DNA of 64,000 nt from contig NZ_SLXO01000012.1 of assembly GCF_004341375.1 (NCBI RefSeq), positions 1-64,000 of the forward strand, read 5' to 3'. The stretch comes from Rhodothalassium salexigens DSM 2132 (GTDB lineage Bacteria; Pseudomonadota; Alphaproteobacteria; Sphingomonadales; Rhodothalassiaceae). The notes under the pieces were generated by a model. That model did not search any database, was not told the origin of the DNA, and saw only the letters and a program-made list of their open reading frames with translations. The translations under genes were made by a program, and so were the position numbers. The stretch's first letter is position 1. Every line of letters starts with the position of its first letter. Positions 18,616 to 28,180 of the stretch are shown here, in pieces.

Positions 18616-18630
18616 TAACCTAATAGGTTA
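18616..18630. promoter_or_regulatory. Perfect 15-bp palindrome between divergent genes
   Basis: TAACCTAATAGGTTA is a perfect 7-1-7 inverted repeat in an AT-rich patch between the minus-strand holin-like gene (start 18583) and the plus-strand lipoprotein gene (start 18733). Position and symmetry suggest an operator for a dimeric regulator; a TATATT on the minus strand just after it could be the holin-gene -10. Confidence 0.5.
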
Positions 18631-18732
18631 AAAAAAACAACAAGCGTGCCAAAAAGCCGGGCCGCACGATTTCCGCCCTTTCGCCCTGTCGCCCGGCGCG
18701 TTAAAGCAAGACGAAGCTTGAGGAGGCACCCG

Positions 18733-18975
18733 ATGCGCATGCCCGTTTTTCGTCTGGCCCTGATGGGTCTGAGCGCGCTGATGCTGGCCGGCTGCGGCTG
18801 GTTCGGCGGCGACAAGTCGACCATCGTGTTCGATGAAGCCCAGGGCGTCGACGCCAAGATGCTGGTCAAGGGGCTGCCCAACGACCTGAAGGGCGACGAG
18901 AAGAACAAGCGTTACTTGATGTCGCCCATGCGCGCCGACGAGATTGCCGCCGAGGGCGAAGAGACCGGCCGGTAG
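18733..18975 (+). CDS. Small lipoprotein
   Basis: 80 residues with a textbook lipoprotein signal: LALMGLSALMLAGC, cleaved before Cys20. The mature part is short and acidic, without a recognised domain. AGGAGG lies seven bases before the ATG at 18733, supporting strong translation. Its last 64 bases overlap the convergent TetR gene on the other strand. Confidence 0.75.
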   Translation: MRMPVFRLALMGLSALMLAGCGWFGGDKSTIVFDEAQGVDAKMLVKGLPNDLKGDEKNKRYLMSPMRADEIAAEGEETGR

Positions 18976-19796
18976 GCGCGCAGCAGCGTCTCCACGCAGC
19001 GCGCCGCATGGGCCTCGACCGCCGCGTCCGACAGGTCCACGGGCAGGCCGAGCACCCGACGCATATGCACGTCGCCCTTGAGCAGGGCGACGAAATCCAT
19101 GGTGATCCGGTCGGCGTCGGCGCCTTCCAGGTCGCCGGCGGCGAGTGCGGCCGTCATCACCCGCCGGATACCGTCGATCAGCATCATCGGCCCCGCCTCG
19201 TAATAGAGGGCGCTTTGCCGGCCGCCGCGCGGCACGCCGGGGCTGCGTCCGTCGGACCTGTGGGTGGCGGCCGGCGGCTCGTCGGTGCCGGCGCCGCTTT
19301 GTGCGACCAGAACCCGGAACATGGCGACCGCCTGATTCGACGTGATCAGGCGCACGAACTGCCGGCCGACGGCGGTCAGTCGCTCGGGCAGCGGCCGCGG
19401 GTCGCCGGCCACCGCGGGCAGATCGCTCAGATATGACAAGCGCACCTGGCGCACCACTGCCTGGAACAGCGCCGCCTTGTTATCGAAATGGCTGTAGACC
19501 GTCTGCTTGGACACCCCGGCCCGCTCGGCCACCGCGTCCATGGTCGTGCGGTCGAAGCCGTTGGCCAGGAACAGGGCGCCGGCGGCGTCGATGATCGCCG
19601 CGTGCTTGCCGGCGCTGCGTGGCCGCCCCGGCCGCCCCAGCCGCTCCTGTGCGGGCTGCCCGCTCGCCGACGGCGCTTTTCCCGACTGCCGGTTTTGCGG
19701 CCGCCCCTTGGCCGCGCCCCCCTTGCTCGGACGATCGGGGCCGCGACGGGGGGCGGTGGGTCGGGTGGTGGGCGGATCGGGCAGATGCTTGGACAA
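18912..19796 (-). CDS. TetR-family transcriptional regulator
   Basis: About 294 residues. The helix-turn-helix region (IDAAGALFLANGFDRTTM, then GVSKQTVYSHFDNK) lies near residues 55-105, preceded by a basic, proline-rich N-terminal tail of about 50 residues. A start at TTG 19796 is preferred: it follows GAGG and keeps the operator at 19839-19856 outside the gene, whereas the longer frame would include it. Divergent from an RND adaptor-pump pair, so it most likely represses that pump and itself. The C-terminus runs 64 bases into the convergent lipoprotein gene. Confidence 0.85.
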   Translation of the reverse strand: MSKHLPDPPTTRPTAPRRGPDRPSKGGAAKGRPQNRQSGKAPSASGQPAQERLGRPGRPRSAGKHAAIIDAAGALFLANGFDRTTMDAVAERAGVSKQTVYSHFDNKAALFQAVVRQVRLSYLSDLPAVAGDPRPLPERLTAVGRQFVRLITSNQAVAMFRVLVAQSGAGTDEPPAATHRSDGRSPGVPRGGRQSALYYEAGPMMLIDGIRRVMTAALAAGDLEGADADRITMDFVALLKGDVHMRRVLGLPVDLSDAAVEAHAARCVETLLRAYRPVSSPSAAISSARMGDIK

Positions 19797-19838
19797 GACA
19801 AACCTCGACGGCAGAGCGGAGCCAGGGGTGATAATTAT

Positions 19839-19856
19839 CTGGACTGTACGGTCTAG
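19839..19856. promoter_or_regulatory. Putative TetR operator in divergent promoter
   Basis: CTGGACTGTACGGTCTAG is an 18-base inverted repeat with 7 of 9 pairs matching, centred between the TetR gene and the RND pump genes, in the position expected for a shared autoregulatory operator. Confidence 0.55.
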
Positions 19857-19970
19857 TTTGATTATTGTAAAGGCTGCGAGCCGGTCGTCGGCAGCCCGCC
19901 TGTCATGCGAGCGGGAATCATAAACCGGCCGCAACGATGGCGAGAGATTTCATGGAGAGGGAGGCGGCCG

Positions 19971-21137
19971 ATGCGGGCGCGCTCAAGGTCGATGAAGGTC
20001 GCGTTGACGGCGATGGCGGTGGCCACCCTGGTGGGGCTCGGCGCGGCCGGGAAACTGGCCGATGGTCTGTCGGGGCAGGGGCACCGGGACCTGGGCGGCG
20101 TGGCCGCCAAAGTGCCGGCGCGCGAAAACGTGCTGCCGGTGGCGACGCGCACCGTGGCGATCCAGGATGGCTACACGCTCAGCCGCACCTTTACCGGGCG
20201 CGTCGCGGCGCGGCGGCTGACCGATCTGGGCTTCGACCGTGGCGGGTCCGTGGTTTCGGTGCTGGTGGACGACGGCGCGGTGGTGGCCGAGGGCCAGGTG
20301 CTCGCCCGGCTGGATACCGACCGGCTGCGCGCCGAGCGCCGGCGGCTCGAAGCCGAGTTGACCGAGGCACGCGCCAACCTGGTCCTGGCACGCAAGACCA
20401 ATGCCCGGATCGAGACGCTGGTCGCTCAGGGTCACACCTCGGAGCAGCGGCTCGACGAGACCCAGGCGCAGGTCGCCGCCCTCAAGGCGCGCACCGCCCG
20501 GCTCGACGCGCAATTGGCCTCGGTGGCGGTGGACCTGGACAAGGCGCAGCTCAAGGCGCCGTTCGACGGCACGGTGCAGCGCCGGCTGGTCGACGAGGGC
20601 CGGGTGGTCGAGGCCGGCGCGCCGGTGTTGCAAGTGCTCGAGACCGGCGACCTCGAAGCGCGCGTCGGCGTGCCGCTGCGCTTTGCCCGGCGGTTGCGCG
20701 ACGGCGCCGCGTTCGCCTTGATCAACGATCAGGGCCGGGCCCTGCCGGCCGACCTTCAATCGGTGGCGCCGGCGGTGCGCGGTGCCACCCGCACGGTGAC
20801 CGCCACCTTCCGGATCGCCGACGCGACAAGCCCGCCGGCGGCCGATGGCGAGTTGGTCACCTTGTCGCTCGACGATCGGGTCGAGGCGACCGGCTTTTGG
20901 ACCCCCTTGCGCGCGCTTACCGCCGACGTGCGCGGATTGTGGCGCATCTACCGGCTGGAACCCGCGGGCGGCGATCTCTACCGCATCGCGTTCGAGAATG
21001 TGCAGCTGCTCTATGCCCAGGGCGACCGGGCCTATGTGAGCGGCACGGTCGAAGACGGCGTGCTGACCGTGGCCGAGGGGGTCGCCAAGGTGGCCCCGGG
21101 CCAATTGGTCGCCCCGGTCGACCTGGCCGATAGCTGA
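19971..21137 (+). CDS. RND efflux periplasmic adaptor (membrane fusion protein)
   Basis: 388 residues. N-terminal signal/anchor (MKVALTAMAVATLVGLG), a biotinyl-lipoyl-like half motif (GGSVVSVLVDDGAVVAEGQVLARLD), a coiled-coil hairpin with Ala/Arg/Glu-rich heptads (about 115-190), the second lipoyl half (LKAPFDGTVQRRLVDEGRVVEAG) and a beta-barrel domain. It connects the inner-membrane pump to an outer-membrane channel. GGAGAGGGAGG precedes ATG 19971. No TolC-like gene is adjacent. Confidence 0.9.
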   Translation: MRARSRSMKVALTAMAVATLVGLGAAGKLADGLSGQGHRDLGGVAAKVPARENVLPVATRTVAIQDGYTLSRTFTGRVAARRLTDLGFDRGGSVVSVLVDDGAVVAEGQVLARLDTDRLRAERRRLEAELTEARANLVLARKTNARIETLVAQGHTSEQRLDETQAQVAALKARTARLDAQLASVAVDLDKAQLKAPFDGTVQRRLVDEGRVVEAGAPVLQVLETGDLEARVGVPLRFARRLRDGAAFALINDQGRALPADLQSVAPAVRGATRTVTATFRIADATSPPAADGELVTLSLDDRVEATGFWTPLRALTADVRGLWRIYRLEPAGGDLYRIAFENVQLLYAQGDRAYVSGTVEDGVLTVAEGVAKVAPGQLVAPVDLADS

Positions 21138-21148
21138 GGTGCGCCGCC

Positions 21149-24100
21149 ATGGCCCTTGATCGCCTTGGAAACGGGCGCAGTCTCTACAACTATCCCCGGC
21201 TGGTGGTGTTGATCCTGGTGTTGGTCCTGGTCGCCGGCATGGCCGCCCTGACCGCGATGCCGCGGTTGGAGGACCCGCACCTCAAGCCGCGTTTCGCTAC
21301 GGTGATTACCCGCCTCCCCGGTGCCGACGCCGCCCGGGTCGAGGCGCTGGTCACCGACCCCATCGAACGCAAACTGCGCGAGGTCGCCGAGGTGGACGAG
21401 ATCAGCTCGGTGTCGCGGCCGGGCGTGTCGTCGGTGACGGTGACGCTCAAGGACGAGGTGGAGGACACCGAACCGGCCATGGCGCGGTTGCGCGACAAGC
21501 TCGGCGAGGTGGTGGGCCTGCCCGCCGGCGCCACCGAACCGGTGTTCGACGACAACCGCACCTCGGCCTTGAGCGCGATCGTAGCGCTCAAGTGGCGCAG
21601 CCCCGGCGCCCCCAACTATGCCATTCTGGGCCGCCATGCCGACCAGCTCGACACCCGGCTCAAGAACATCGCCGGCACCGACTACACGCGCATCCAGGGC
21701 CTGCCCGGAGAGCGCATCACCGTCACCGTCGATGCCGATGCGCTGGCGCCGTTGGGGCTCGACACGGCGGTCGTGGCCCGGCGGCTGTTCCAGGGCGACG
21801 CCAAGAGTGCCGCCGGCACGCTCGCCGATGCCGACAACGCCTATGTGGTCGAGGTTGACGGCAGCCTCGACAGCCTGGATCGCATCCGGCGCGTGCCGCT
21901 GATCGCCGAGGCGTCGAACGGTCTGTTGACCGTCGGCGATGTGGCCCATGTGGCGCGCGGCCACGCCGATCCGCCCGACACATTGGCGTTGATAGACGGC
22001 GTGCCGGCGGTGGTGGTCGGCGCCCGGATGCTGGAGACCAGCCGGCTCGATCTGTGGACCGCCGAGGTCAAGGCGCTGCTCGACGAGTTCCGCCCGCGTC
22101 TGCCCTCGGGCGTCGAGGCGCGGTTGATCTTCGAGCAGGCGCAATACACCGACGCCCGGCTGTCGGGGCTGATGCGCAGCCTGATCGCTGGCATTCTGAT
22201 CGTGTTCACGCTGCTGCTGCTGACGCTTGGCTGGCGGGCGAGTGCGATCACCGGGTCGGTGCTGCCCCTGGCCGCCCTGGCGGCGCTCGCGGTGCTCAAT
22301 CTGGCGGGTATGCAGATCCAGCAGATGGTGGTCACCGGCATGATCGTCGGTCTCGGTATCATGGTCGACAACGCGATCGTGGTCACCGACGAGATCCAGC
22401 ACCGCTTGCTCGACGGCGAACCCCGGGGCCAAGCGGTGGCGCGCACGGTGGGCAAGCTGTGGCTGCCGCTCATGGGCTCGACCGCGACCACGGTGTTCGC
22501 GTTCATGCCGATCATTCTGATGCCGGGGCCGGCGGGCGAGTTCGTCGGCGGCATCTCCTATGCGGTGATCGCCTCGTTGATCGCCAGTTATGCGCTGGCG
22601 TTCACGGTCATTGCGGCCCTGGCCGGGCGGCTGTTGCGCCCTGGGGGGGCGGCCGGCGCGGGTCGGCGGGTCTGGTGGCGCAACGGCGTGGCCGCCGCCC
22701 CGCTTGCTCGCGGGTTTCGGCGCGCACTCGGCTGGGGCCTGCGTCATCCCCGCCTCACCGTGGCGTTGACCATGGTGCTACCGGTCGCCGGGGTGATCCT
22801 GTCGGGCACGCTGACCGAGCAGTTTTTCCCCGCCAGCGACCGCAACCAGTTCCGCATCCAACTGGAACTGCCCGACCAGGCGTCGATCTACGAAACCGAG
22901 GCGGTGGTCCGGGCCGCCGACCGGCTGGTCCGAGCGCGCCCCGGCGTGGTGTCGGCGCAGTGGTACATGGGCGAGACCGCCGCCAAATTCTATTACAACA
23001 TGATGTCCAACCGCGATGGCGTCGGCAGCTTCGCCGAGGCCATGGTGACCGCCGACGATCTGGCCGCCGTCGACCGCTTGATCCCCGATCTGCAGGCGGC
23101 CTTCGACCGGCGCTGGCCGGGGGTGCGGACGCTGGTGCGCAAGCTCGAACAGGGCCCGCCCTATCCCGCCCCCATCGAGGTGCGCGTGGTCGGCCCCGAC
23201 CTGGAGACCCTGCGCGATCTGGGCGACCAACTGTTTCGCCAGTTGATGCGCGTCGAGGCGGTGACCCACGCGCGCACCACCCTGGCGGTCGGGCGTCCGC
23301 AGGTCAGCGTGGCCGCCGACGAGGATGCGGTGGCGACGCTCGGGCTCGACCTGCGTCGGGTCGCCGACCAGTTGCGCGCCGCGGTCGACGGCGAGTCCGG
23401 TGGCGCGATCCTGGAGGAGACCGAGCAGGTGCCGGTGCTGGTCCGCACCGGCGCGCTGACCCGCGGTGATCTCGACGGTCTGCGTCGGCTCGATCTGACA
23501 CCGGCCGACCCGGCGCGCGGGCCGGATGACGGCTTTCTCGGCGTGCCGTTGTCGGCGGTCGCCGAGGTGACCGTGACGCCGTCGGTCAGCGCCATCCCGC
23601 GGCGCAATGGCGAACGGGTCAACACGCTGCAAGGCTATGTGGAGAACGGCGTGTTGCCGGGCGATGTCCTGACCGAGTTCCAGCGCCATCTGGCCACTGC
23701 CGGCATCGACGTGCCGCCCGGCTATCGGATCGAGTTCGGTGGCGAAAGCGAGGAGCGCAACGAGGCCGTCGGTAAGCTGATGAGCCAGGTGGGTGTGCTG
23801 TTGATGCTGATGGTCATTGCCATCGTGCTGACCTTCAATTCGTTCCGGTTGTCCGCGATCACCTTCGTGTCGGCGGGTCTGGCGGCCGGTTTGGGGCTGT
23901 TGTCGCTGTGGGTCAGTCAGAACCCCATGGGCTTTGTGGTCATCGTCGGCGTCATGGGGCTGCTTGGGCTGGCGATCAACGACACCATCGTGATCCTGGT
24001 GGAGTTGAAGAACGACGCTCGGGCCCGCGCTGGCGACGACGCGGCGATCGTCGACGCGGTCGGGCGCTGCGGCCGCCACATCGTCTCGACCAGCCTGACC

Positions 24101-24337
24101 ACGGTGGGCGGGTTCACGCCGTTGATCCTGGCGGGCAGCGATTTCTGGTCGCCGTTCGCTTTCGCCATTGCCGGCGGGGCGGGCTTGAGCATGATCCTGT
24201 TTCTGTTCTTCACGCCGGCGGCCTTCAAGCTGGCGGTCCGCCGCCGTCCGCTGGCCTTCGACCGGCCGGGCGCGGCCGAACCTGCGGCGCTGAGCCCCGG
24301 GGCGGCCGCGGTCGATGCCTCGGCGGCGGCGGAGTAA
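21149..24337 (+). CDS. RND efflux pump inner-membrane permease
   Basis: 1062 residues, 12 helices, with the two large periplasmic loops after TM1 and TM7. TM4 shows GIMVDNAIVVTDEI with the proton-relay Asp, and the second repeat has GLLGLAINDTIVILVEL. The start of the protein (LYNYPRLVVLILVLVLVAGMAAL) and PGADAARVEALVTDPIE are typical of the AcrB/HAE1 or heavy-metal-independent subgroup. Follows its adaptor by 11 bases; under the divergent TetR regulator. Substrate unknown. Confidence 0.92.
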   Translation: MALDRLGNGRSLYNYPRLVVLILVLVLVAGMAALTAMPRLEDPHLKPRFATVITRLPGADAARVEALVTDPIERKLREVAEVDEISSVSRPGVSSVTVTLKDEVEDTEPAMARLRDKLGEVVGLPAGATEPVFDDNRTSALSAIVALKWRSPGAPNYAILGRHADQLDTRLKNIAGTDYTRIQGLPGERITVTVDADALAPLGLDTAVVARRLFQGDAKSAAGTLADADNAYVVEVDGSLDSLDRIRRVPLIAEASNGLLTVGDVAHVARGHADPPDTLALIDGVPAVVVGARMLETSRLDLWTAEVKALLDEFRPRLPSGVEARLIFEQAQYTDARLSGLMRSLIAGILIVFTLLLLTLGWRASAITGSVLPLAALAALAVLNLAGMQIQQMVVTGMIVGLGIMVDNAIVVTDEIQHRLLDGEPRGQAVARTVGKLWLPLMGSTATTVFAFMPIILMPGPAGEFVGGISYAVIASLIASYALAFTVIAALAGRLLRPGGAAGAGRRVWWRNGVAAAPLARGFRRALGWGLRHPRLTVALTMVLPVAGVILSGTLTEQFFPASDRNQFRIQLELPDQASIYETEAVVRAADRLVRARPGVVSAQWYMGETAAKFYYNMMSNRDGVGSFAEAMVTADDLAAVDRLIPDLQAAFDRRWPGVRTLVRKLEQGPPYPAPIEVRVVGPDLETLRDLGDQLFRQLMRVEAVTHARTTLAVGRPQVSVAADEDAVATLGLDLRRVADQLRAAVDGESGGAILEETEQVPVLVRTGALTRGDLDGLRRLDLTPADPARGPDDGFLGVPLSAVAEVTVTPSVSAIPRRNGERVNTLQGYVENGVLPGDVLTEFQRHLATAGIDVPPGYRIEFGGESEERNEAVGKLMSQVGVLLMLMVIAIVLTFNSFRLSAITFVSAGLAAGLGLLSLWVSQNPMGFVVIVGVMGLLGLAINDTIVILVELKNDARARAGDDAAIVDAVGRCGRHIVSTSLTTVGGFTPLILAGSDFWSPFAFAIAGGAGLSMILFLFFTPAAFKLAVRRRPLAFDRPGAAEPAALSPGAAAVDASAAAE

Positions 24338-24364
24338 GCGCGGACCACAGCAGGGCGATGGCGC

Positions 24365-25252
24365 TCAGTCCGGGGCGGTGCCCGAGGGGTCGCGGGCCAG
24401 GCGCGTCAGGTAGCGGCCATAGTCGCTCTTGTCGAGCGCGCGGCCCAGGCGGGCGAGGTCGTCGCGGTCGAGCCAGCCATTGTAGAAGGCGATCTCCTCA
24501 GGGATCGCGATGCGCTGGCCCTGGCGTTTTTCGATCGTCTGGATGTAGCTCGACGCCTCGACCAGGCTGTCGTGGGTGCCGGTGTCGAACCAGGCGAAGC
24601 CGCGGCCGAGCCGTTCCACCGCCAGGTCGCCGCGGTCGAGATAGTGGCGGTTGATGTCGGTGATCTCCAACTCGCCGCGTGCGCTCGGACGGATCTGGGC
24701 GGCCACATCGGCCACGTCGCCGTCGTAGAAGTAGAGCCCGGTGACCGCCCAGTTGGACCGGGGCTGTTGGGGCTTTTCCTCGATCGCCGTGGCGTGGCCT
24801 TGGGCATCGAAGGTGACCACGCCGTAGCGCTGCGGGTCTTGTACGTGATACCCAAACACGGTGGCGCCGTGGGCCCGCCCGGCGGCATCGTGGAGTTTCC
24901 CGGTCAGTCCCTGACCGTAGAAGATGTTGTCGCCCAGCACCAGCGCGCAGCCTTGGCCGGCCAGGAAGTCGCGGCCGATCAGGAACGCCTGCGCCAGGCC
25001 TTCGGGGCGCGGTTGCACGGCATAGGACAGCGCGATGCCCCATTGGCTGCCGTCGCCGAGCAGCCCTTGGAAGGCCGGCGCGTCGTGCGGCGTGGTGATC
25101 ACCAGGATGTCGCGGATACCCGCCAGCATCAGCGTGCTGAGCGGGTAATAGATCATCGGCTTGTCGTAGACCGGCAGCAACTGCTTGGAGATCGCCAGGG
25201 TGATCGGGTGCAGGCGCGTGCCCGCCCCGCCGGCCAGGATGATGCCCTTCAT
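24365..25252 (-). CDS. rfbA: Glucose-1-phosphate thymidylyltransferase RfbA/RmlA
   Basis: 295 residues. [20 protein letters not shown] with the nucleotidyltransferase GGxGTRL motif, [27 protein letters not shown] and [14 protein letters not shown] are all characteristic. It makes dTDP-glucose, the first step to dTDP-L-rhamnose and related sugars. Its ATG overlaps the rfbD stop (ATGA), so it is last of a three-gene operon rfbB-rfbD-rfbA. Confidence 0.95.
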   Translation of the reverse strand: MKGIILAGGAGTRLHPITLAISKQLLPVYDKPMIYYPLSTLMLAGIRDILVITTPHDAPAFQGLLGDGSQWGIALSYAVQPRPEGLAQAFLIGRDFLAGQGCALVLGDNIFYGQGLTGKLHDAAGRAHGATVFGYHVQDPQRYGVVTFDAQGHATAIEEKPQQPRSNWAVTGLYFYDGDVADVAAQIRPSARGELEITDINRHYLDRGDLAVERLGRGFAWFDTGTHDSLVEASSYIQTIEKRQGQRIAIPEEIAFYNGWLDRDDLARLGRALDKSDYGRYLTRLARDPSGTAPD

Positions 25253-26268
25253 GGCGCCCGCCTCCGCCTCATGCCGGCCGCGGCCCGGGCGGCGCCATCG
25301 GGAGCGGCTGGGCCGTCTGTATCGCTTGAGGCGCCGTCGCGATCGACGCCGGGACGGTGTTGAAGCAGATCCGCCAGCGCGTCGGTCCACGGACGCAAGC
25401 GGAGCCCATGCTGATGCGCCAACCGGTCGGTATTGAGGGCCGAATTGGCCGGTCGCCGGGCGGGCATGGGATAGTCGGCCGAGGCGATCGGCTCGACCGC
25501 CGGGTTCGGGCCGCCGGCAGCGGCGGCGCTGGCGAAGATCGCCCGGGCGAAGTCGTAGCGGCTGGTCACCCCGGCGCCGGCGATGTGGAAGGTGCCGAAG
25601 TCGGCGGTGGTAAACCTGCCCGCGCGCTGTGCCAGGCTCAGCAGGGCATCGGCCAGGTCGTCGGCATAGGTGGGGCAGCCGGTCTGGTCGTCGACCACCC
25701 GCAGCCGGTCACGCGTGGCGCCCAGGCGCCACATGGTGGTGACGAAGTTGCGCCCGTCCGGGCCGAACAGCCAGCCGGTGCGCAGGATCAGGTGGCGCGG
25801 CGCGCGCGCCCGCACCGCCGCTTCGCCGGCCCATTTGCTGGCGCCGTAGACATTGATCGGGTCGGCCCGGTCGTCCTCGTCATAGGCGCCGGGCTTGGTG
25901 CCGTCGAACACATAATCGGTGGACAGGTGGATCAGCGGCGCGCCGATGGCCGCACAAGCGCGCGCCAGATTGGCGGCACCGTCGCGATTGACCGCCCAGA
26001 CAGCCCCCGCCTCGGCCGCCTCTTCGGCCCGGTCGACGGCGGTATAGCCGGCGGCATTGATCACCACCGCGGGCCGCCGGGCGGCGAGGCAGGCGCGCAC
26101 GGCATCGGCGTCGGTGATGTCGAGGCCGGCGCGGTCCAGCGGGTCGAGCGCCAGGGCCCCGGTCGCCGCCCGGCGTTGCACCGCCCGTCCCAACTGTCCG
26201 CCCGCGCCGGTCAGCAGGACCGGGCCGGTTTTGGTCTGCCCGCCGGTCTCTGTCTGGTTGCCGGTCAT
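25249..26268 (-). CDS. rfbD: dTDP-4-dehydrorhamnose reductase RfbD/RmlD
   Basis: 339 residues. NADPH site [13 protein letters not shown], then [28 protein letters not shown] and the catalytic YGASKWAGE. It reduces dTDP-4-keto-L-rhamnose. The last 35 residues are a low-complexity Asp/Ala/Arg tail not usual in the family. ATG at 26268 overlaps the rfbB stop (ATGA). Confidence 0.93.
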   Translation of the reverse strand: MTGNQTETGGQTKTGPVLLTGAGGQLGRAVQRRAATGALALDPLDRAGLDITDADAVRACLAARRPAVVINAAGYTAVDRAEEAAEAGAVWAVNRDGAANLARACAAIGAPLIHLSTDYVFDGTKPGAYDEDDRADPINVYGASKWAGEAAVRARAPRHLILRTGWLFGPDGRNFVTTMWRLGATRDRLRVVDDQTGCPTYADDLADALLSLAQRAGRFTTADFGTFHIAGAGVTSRYDFARAIFASAAAAGGPNPAVEPIASADYPMPARRPANSALNTDRLAHQHGLRLRPWTDALADLLQHRPGVDRDGASSDTDGPAAPDGAARAAAGMRRRRAP

Positions 26269-27332
26269 GGTTGGTCTCCCGATCCGGCGGCGAGGCCCAG
26301 CCGGTCGCCGCGATAGCTGCCGTCGCGGATCGGCTGCCACCAGTCGGGGTTGGCCAGATACCAGTCGACGGTGTGGTCGAGGCCGCTGTCGAAGCTGTGC
26401 TCCGGCCGCCAGCCGAGCGCGCGCCGGGCCTTGGCTGCGTCGATGGCATAGCGCGCGTCATGGCCCGGGCGGTCGGCGACGAAGCGGATCAGCCGGCGGT
26501 GCGGCGCGCCTTGGGGGCGGCGGGCGTCGAGACGCTCGCACAAGGCTTCGACCACCGCCAGGTTGCGGCGCTCGGCCCCGCCGCCGATGGCGTAGGTCTC
26601 GCCCGGGCGGCCGCGGGTCAGCACCGCCCACAGCGCGCGGGCGTGGTCGTCCACATGCAGCCAGTCACGCACCTGCGCACCGGCGCCATAGACCGGCAGG
26701 TCGCGGCCGTCGAGGCCGTTGAGGATCATCAGCGGGATCAGCTTTTCAGGAAACTGATAGGGGCCGTAATTGTTGGAACAATTGCTGATCAGCACCGGCA
26801 GCCCGTAGGTGTGGGCCCAGGCGCGCACCAGATGGTCGGACGCCGCCTTCGACGCCGAATAGGGCGACCGCGGCGCATAGGGGCTGTCTTCGGTGAAGGC
26901 GCCGTCGGGGCCCAGTTCGCCGAACACCTCGTCGGTGGAGACGTGGTGGAAGCGGAACGCGTCGCGCGCGGCGGCGGGCAGCGCCGACCAATAGGCGCGC
27001 GCCGCTTCCAGCACCGTGTAGGTGCCGACGATATTGGTGTCGACGAAGGCCGCCGGCCCGTCGATCGAGCGGTCCACATGGCTTTCGGCGGCCAGGTGCA
27101 GCACCGCGTCGGGGCGTTCCTCGGCGAACAGGGCGTCGAGCCGGGCGCGGTCGCGGATATCGGCGTGGACGAAGCGATGGCCGGGGCGCTCCGCCACTGG
27201 GGCGAGCGAGGCCAGATTGCCCGCATAGGTGAGCGCGTCCACGGTCACCACCTGGACGTCGAGGGTGTCGACCAGCAGCCGCACCACCGCCGAGCCGATA
27301 AAGCCCGCCCCGCCCGTGACCATCACCTTCAT
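26265..27332 (-). CDS. rfbB: dTDP-glucose 4,6-dehydratase RfbB/RmlB
   Basis: 355 residues, extended SDR. NAD site [36 protein letters not shown], catalytic [12 protein letters not shown] and [19 protein letters not shown] are diagnostic. Converts dTDP-glucose to the 4-keto-6-deoxy sugar. First gene of the operon; the epimerase gene rfbC usually found with these three is absent here. Confidence 0.95.
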   Translation of the reverse strand: MKVMVTGGAGFIGSAVVRLLVDTLDVQVVTVDALTYAGNLASLAPVAERPGHRFVHADIRDRARLDALFAEERPDAVLHLAAESHVDRSIDGPAAFVDTNIVGTYTVLEAARAYWSALPAAARDAFRFHHVSTDEVFGELGPDGAFTEDSPYAPRSPYSASKAASDHLVRAWAHTYGLPVLISNCSNNYGPYQFPEKLIPLMILNGLDGRDLPVYGAGAQVRDWLHVDDHARALWAVLTRGRPGETYAIGGGAERRNLAVVEALCERLDARRPQGAPHRRLIRFVADRPGHDARYAIDAAKARRALGWRPEHSFDSGLDHTVDWYLANPDWWQPIRDGSYRGDRLGLAAGSGDQP

Positions 27333-27478
27333 GCCGCCATCGCCCCCGCGCTCGCCGCCGGTGCGTCATTGCCCGGCCCGTTCTTGGCACAGGATCGGCG
27401 CGCGTTCGTCAAGGCCCAATCATGCCGGGGTGGTGGTCGGGGCCGCACTCACGGCGCCGGCGCCGCCGGCGCCGGGGC

Positions 27479-27516
27479 AAAAAAGCGGGGCCTGCCGCCG
27501 CGAGTGCGGGCCCCGC
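27479..27516 (-). terminator. Rho-independent terminator
   Basis: On the minus strand a strong stem (GCGGGGC paired with GCCCCGC, plus an inner CCGC/GCGG stem) is followed by six T (A-run at 27479-27484 on the plus strand). It lies 32 bases after the stop of the gene at 27548 and separates that transcript from rfbB. Confidence 0.85.
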
Positions 27517-27547
27517 AAGGTGGGTGGGAGAGGCTCGCGCGCGCCGG

Positions 27548-28126
27548 TCAGCCGTCGCGTTCGTAATAGGTGTCGCCCAGACCGCGCGACCAATCTCGGT
27601 CGCCTGCGCCCACATCGGGGTAGGCGTCGAGATCGGCGGCCTCGGCCAGCAGCGTGTTCTGGATCGACACCGGCAGCGGCCGGCGCCACGCCATCTCGGG
27701 GTCGCGCGACACGGCGGCGTCGTCATATTCATTGTCGAAGGTCAGATTGACGTTTTCCCAGGCATCGTGAAACCGGTCGGGCAGGAACTTCTTGACCGCG
27801 AACAGGGTCGGCCGGCGGTCGCCGAAAGCCGAGGTCTGCACCAGGATGCCCTCGGGGATATCGACCCCGCGGCGCTCCAATTCGGCGCGGTTGACGATCA
27901 CCTCGTTGACGAAACGCGGCCGATCGGCGGCGTCGCGCGACCATAAGTCATTATAGATGGCGACGAACGCCGGTTGGGTGACGAAGGCGATCAATTCGGC
28001 ATAGGTGGCGCGCATGGCGGCGGCCAATTCCGCCCGGGTGAAGCCCAGATTGTCATAGACGTGCGGGTCGTCGAGGGCCGGGCGCTCGGCGTCGGCGGGG
28101 GCCATGGCTTGGGCGCTATCGGACAT
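27548..28126 (-). CDS. NHLP-like precursor-type protein (putative), unknown function
   Basis: 192 residues, no signal peptide. The middle part ([18 protein letters not shown], then [10 protein letters not shown]) follows the pattern of nitrile-hydratase-like leader peptides (DPKAxLEExGVxLPEGVxV ... LVLP). It also aligns with the next upstream gene: VTQPAFV against ITSPAYV, with the GV-[IL]PE motif at nearly the same spacing, so the two are paralogues. Unlike its partner it ends in an acidic, Trp/Tyr-containing tail without cysteines. ATG at 28126 follows AAGGACC; a TTG two codons earlier is possible. Same transcript as its partner, ended by the terminator at 27479. Function not established. 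Confidence 0.55.
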   Translation of the reverse strand: MSDSAQAMAPADAERPALDDPHVYDNLGFTRAELAAAMRATYAELIAFVTQPAFVAIYNDLWSRDAADRPRFVNEVIVNRAELERRGVDIPEGILVQTSAFGDRRPTLFAVKKFLPDRFHDAWENVNLTFDNEYDDAAVSRDPEMAWRRPLPVSIQNTLLAEAADLDAYPDVGAGDRDWSRGLGDTYYERDG

Positions 28127-28180
28127 GATCAACGGTCCTTGTGGTCAGTGAACGCAATGGGATCGGCGGGGCGCGGGCGG

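Noticed and set aside
18621-18645. AT hairpin followed by A-run as a terminator
   Set aside because: The dyad is upstream of both neighbouring genes and is followed by A, not T, on the plus strand; operator is the better reading.
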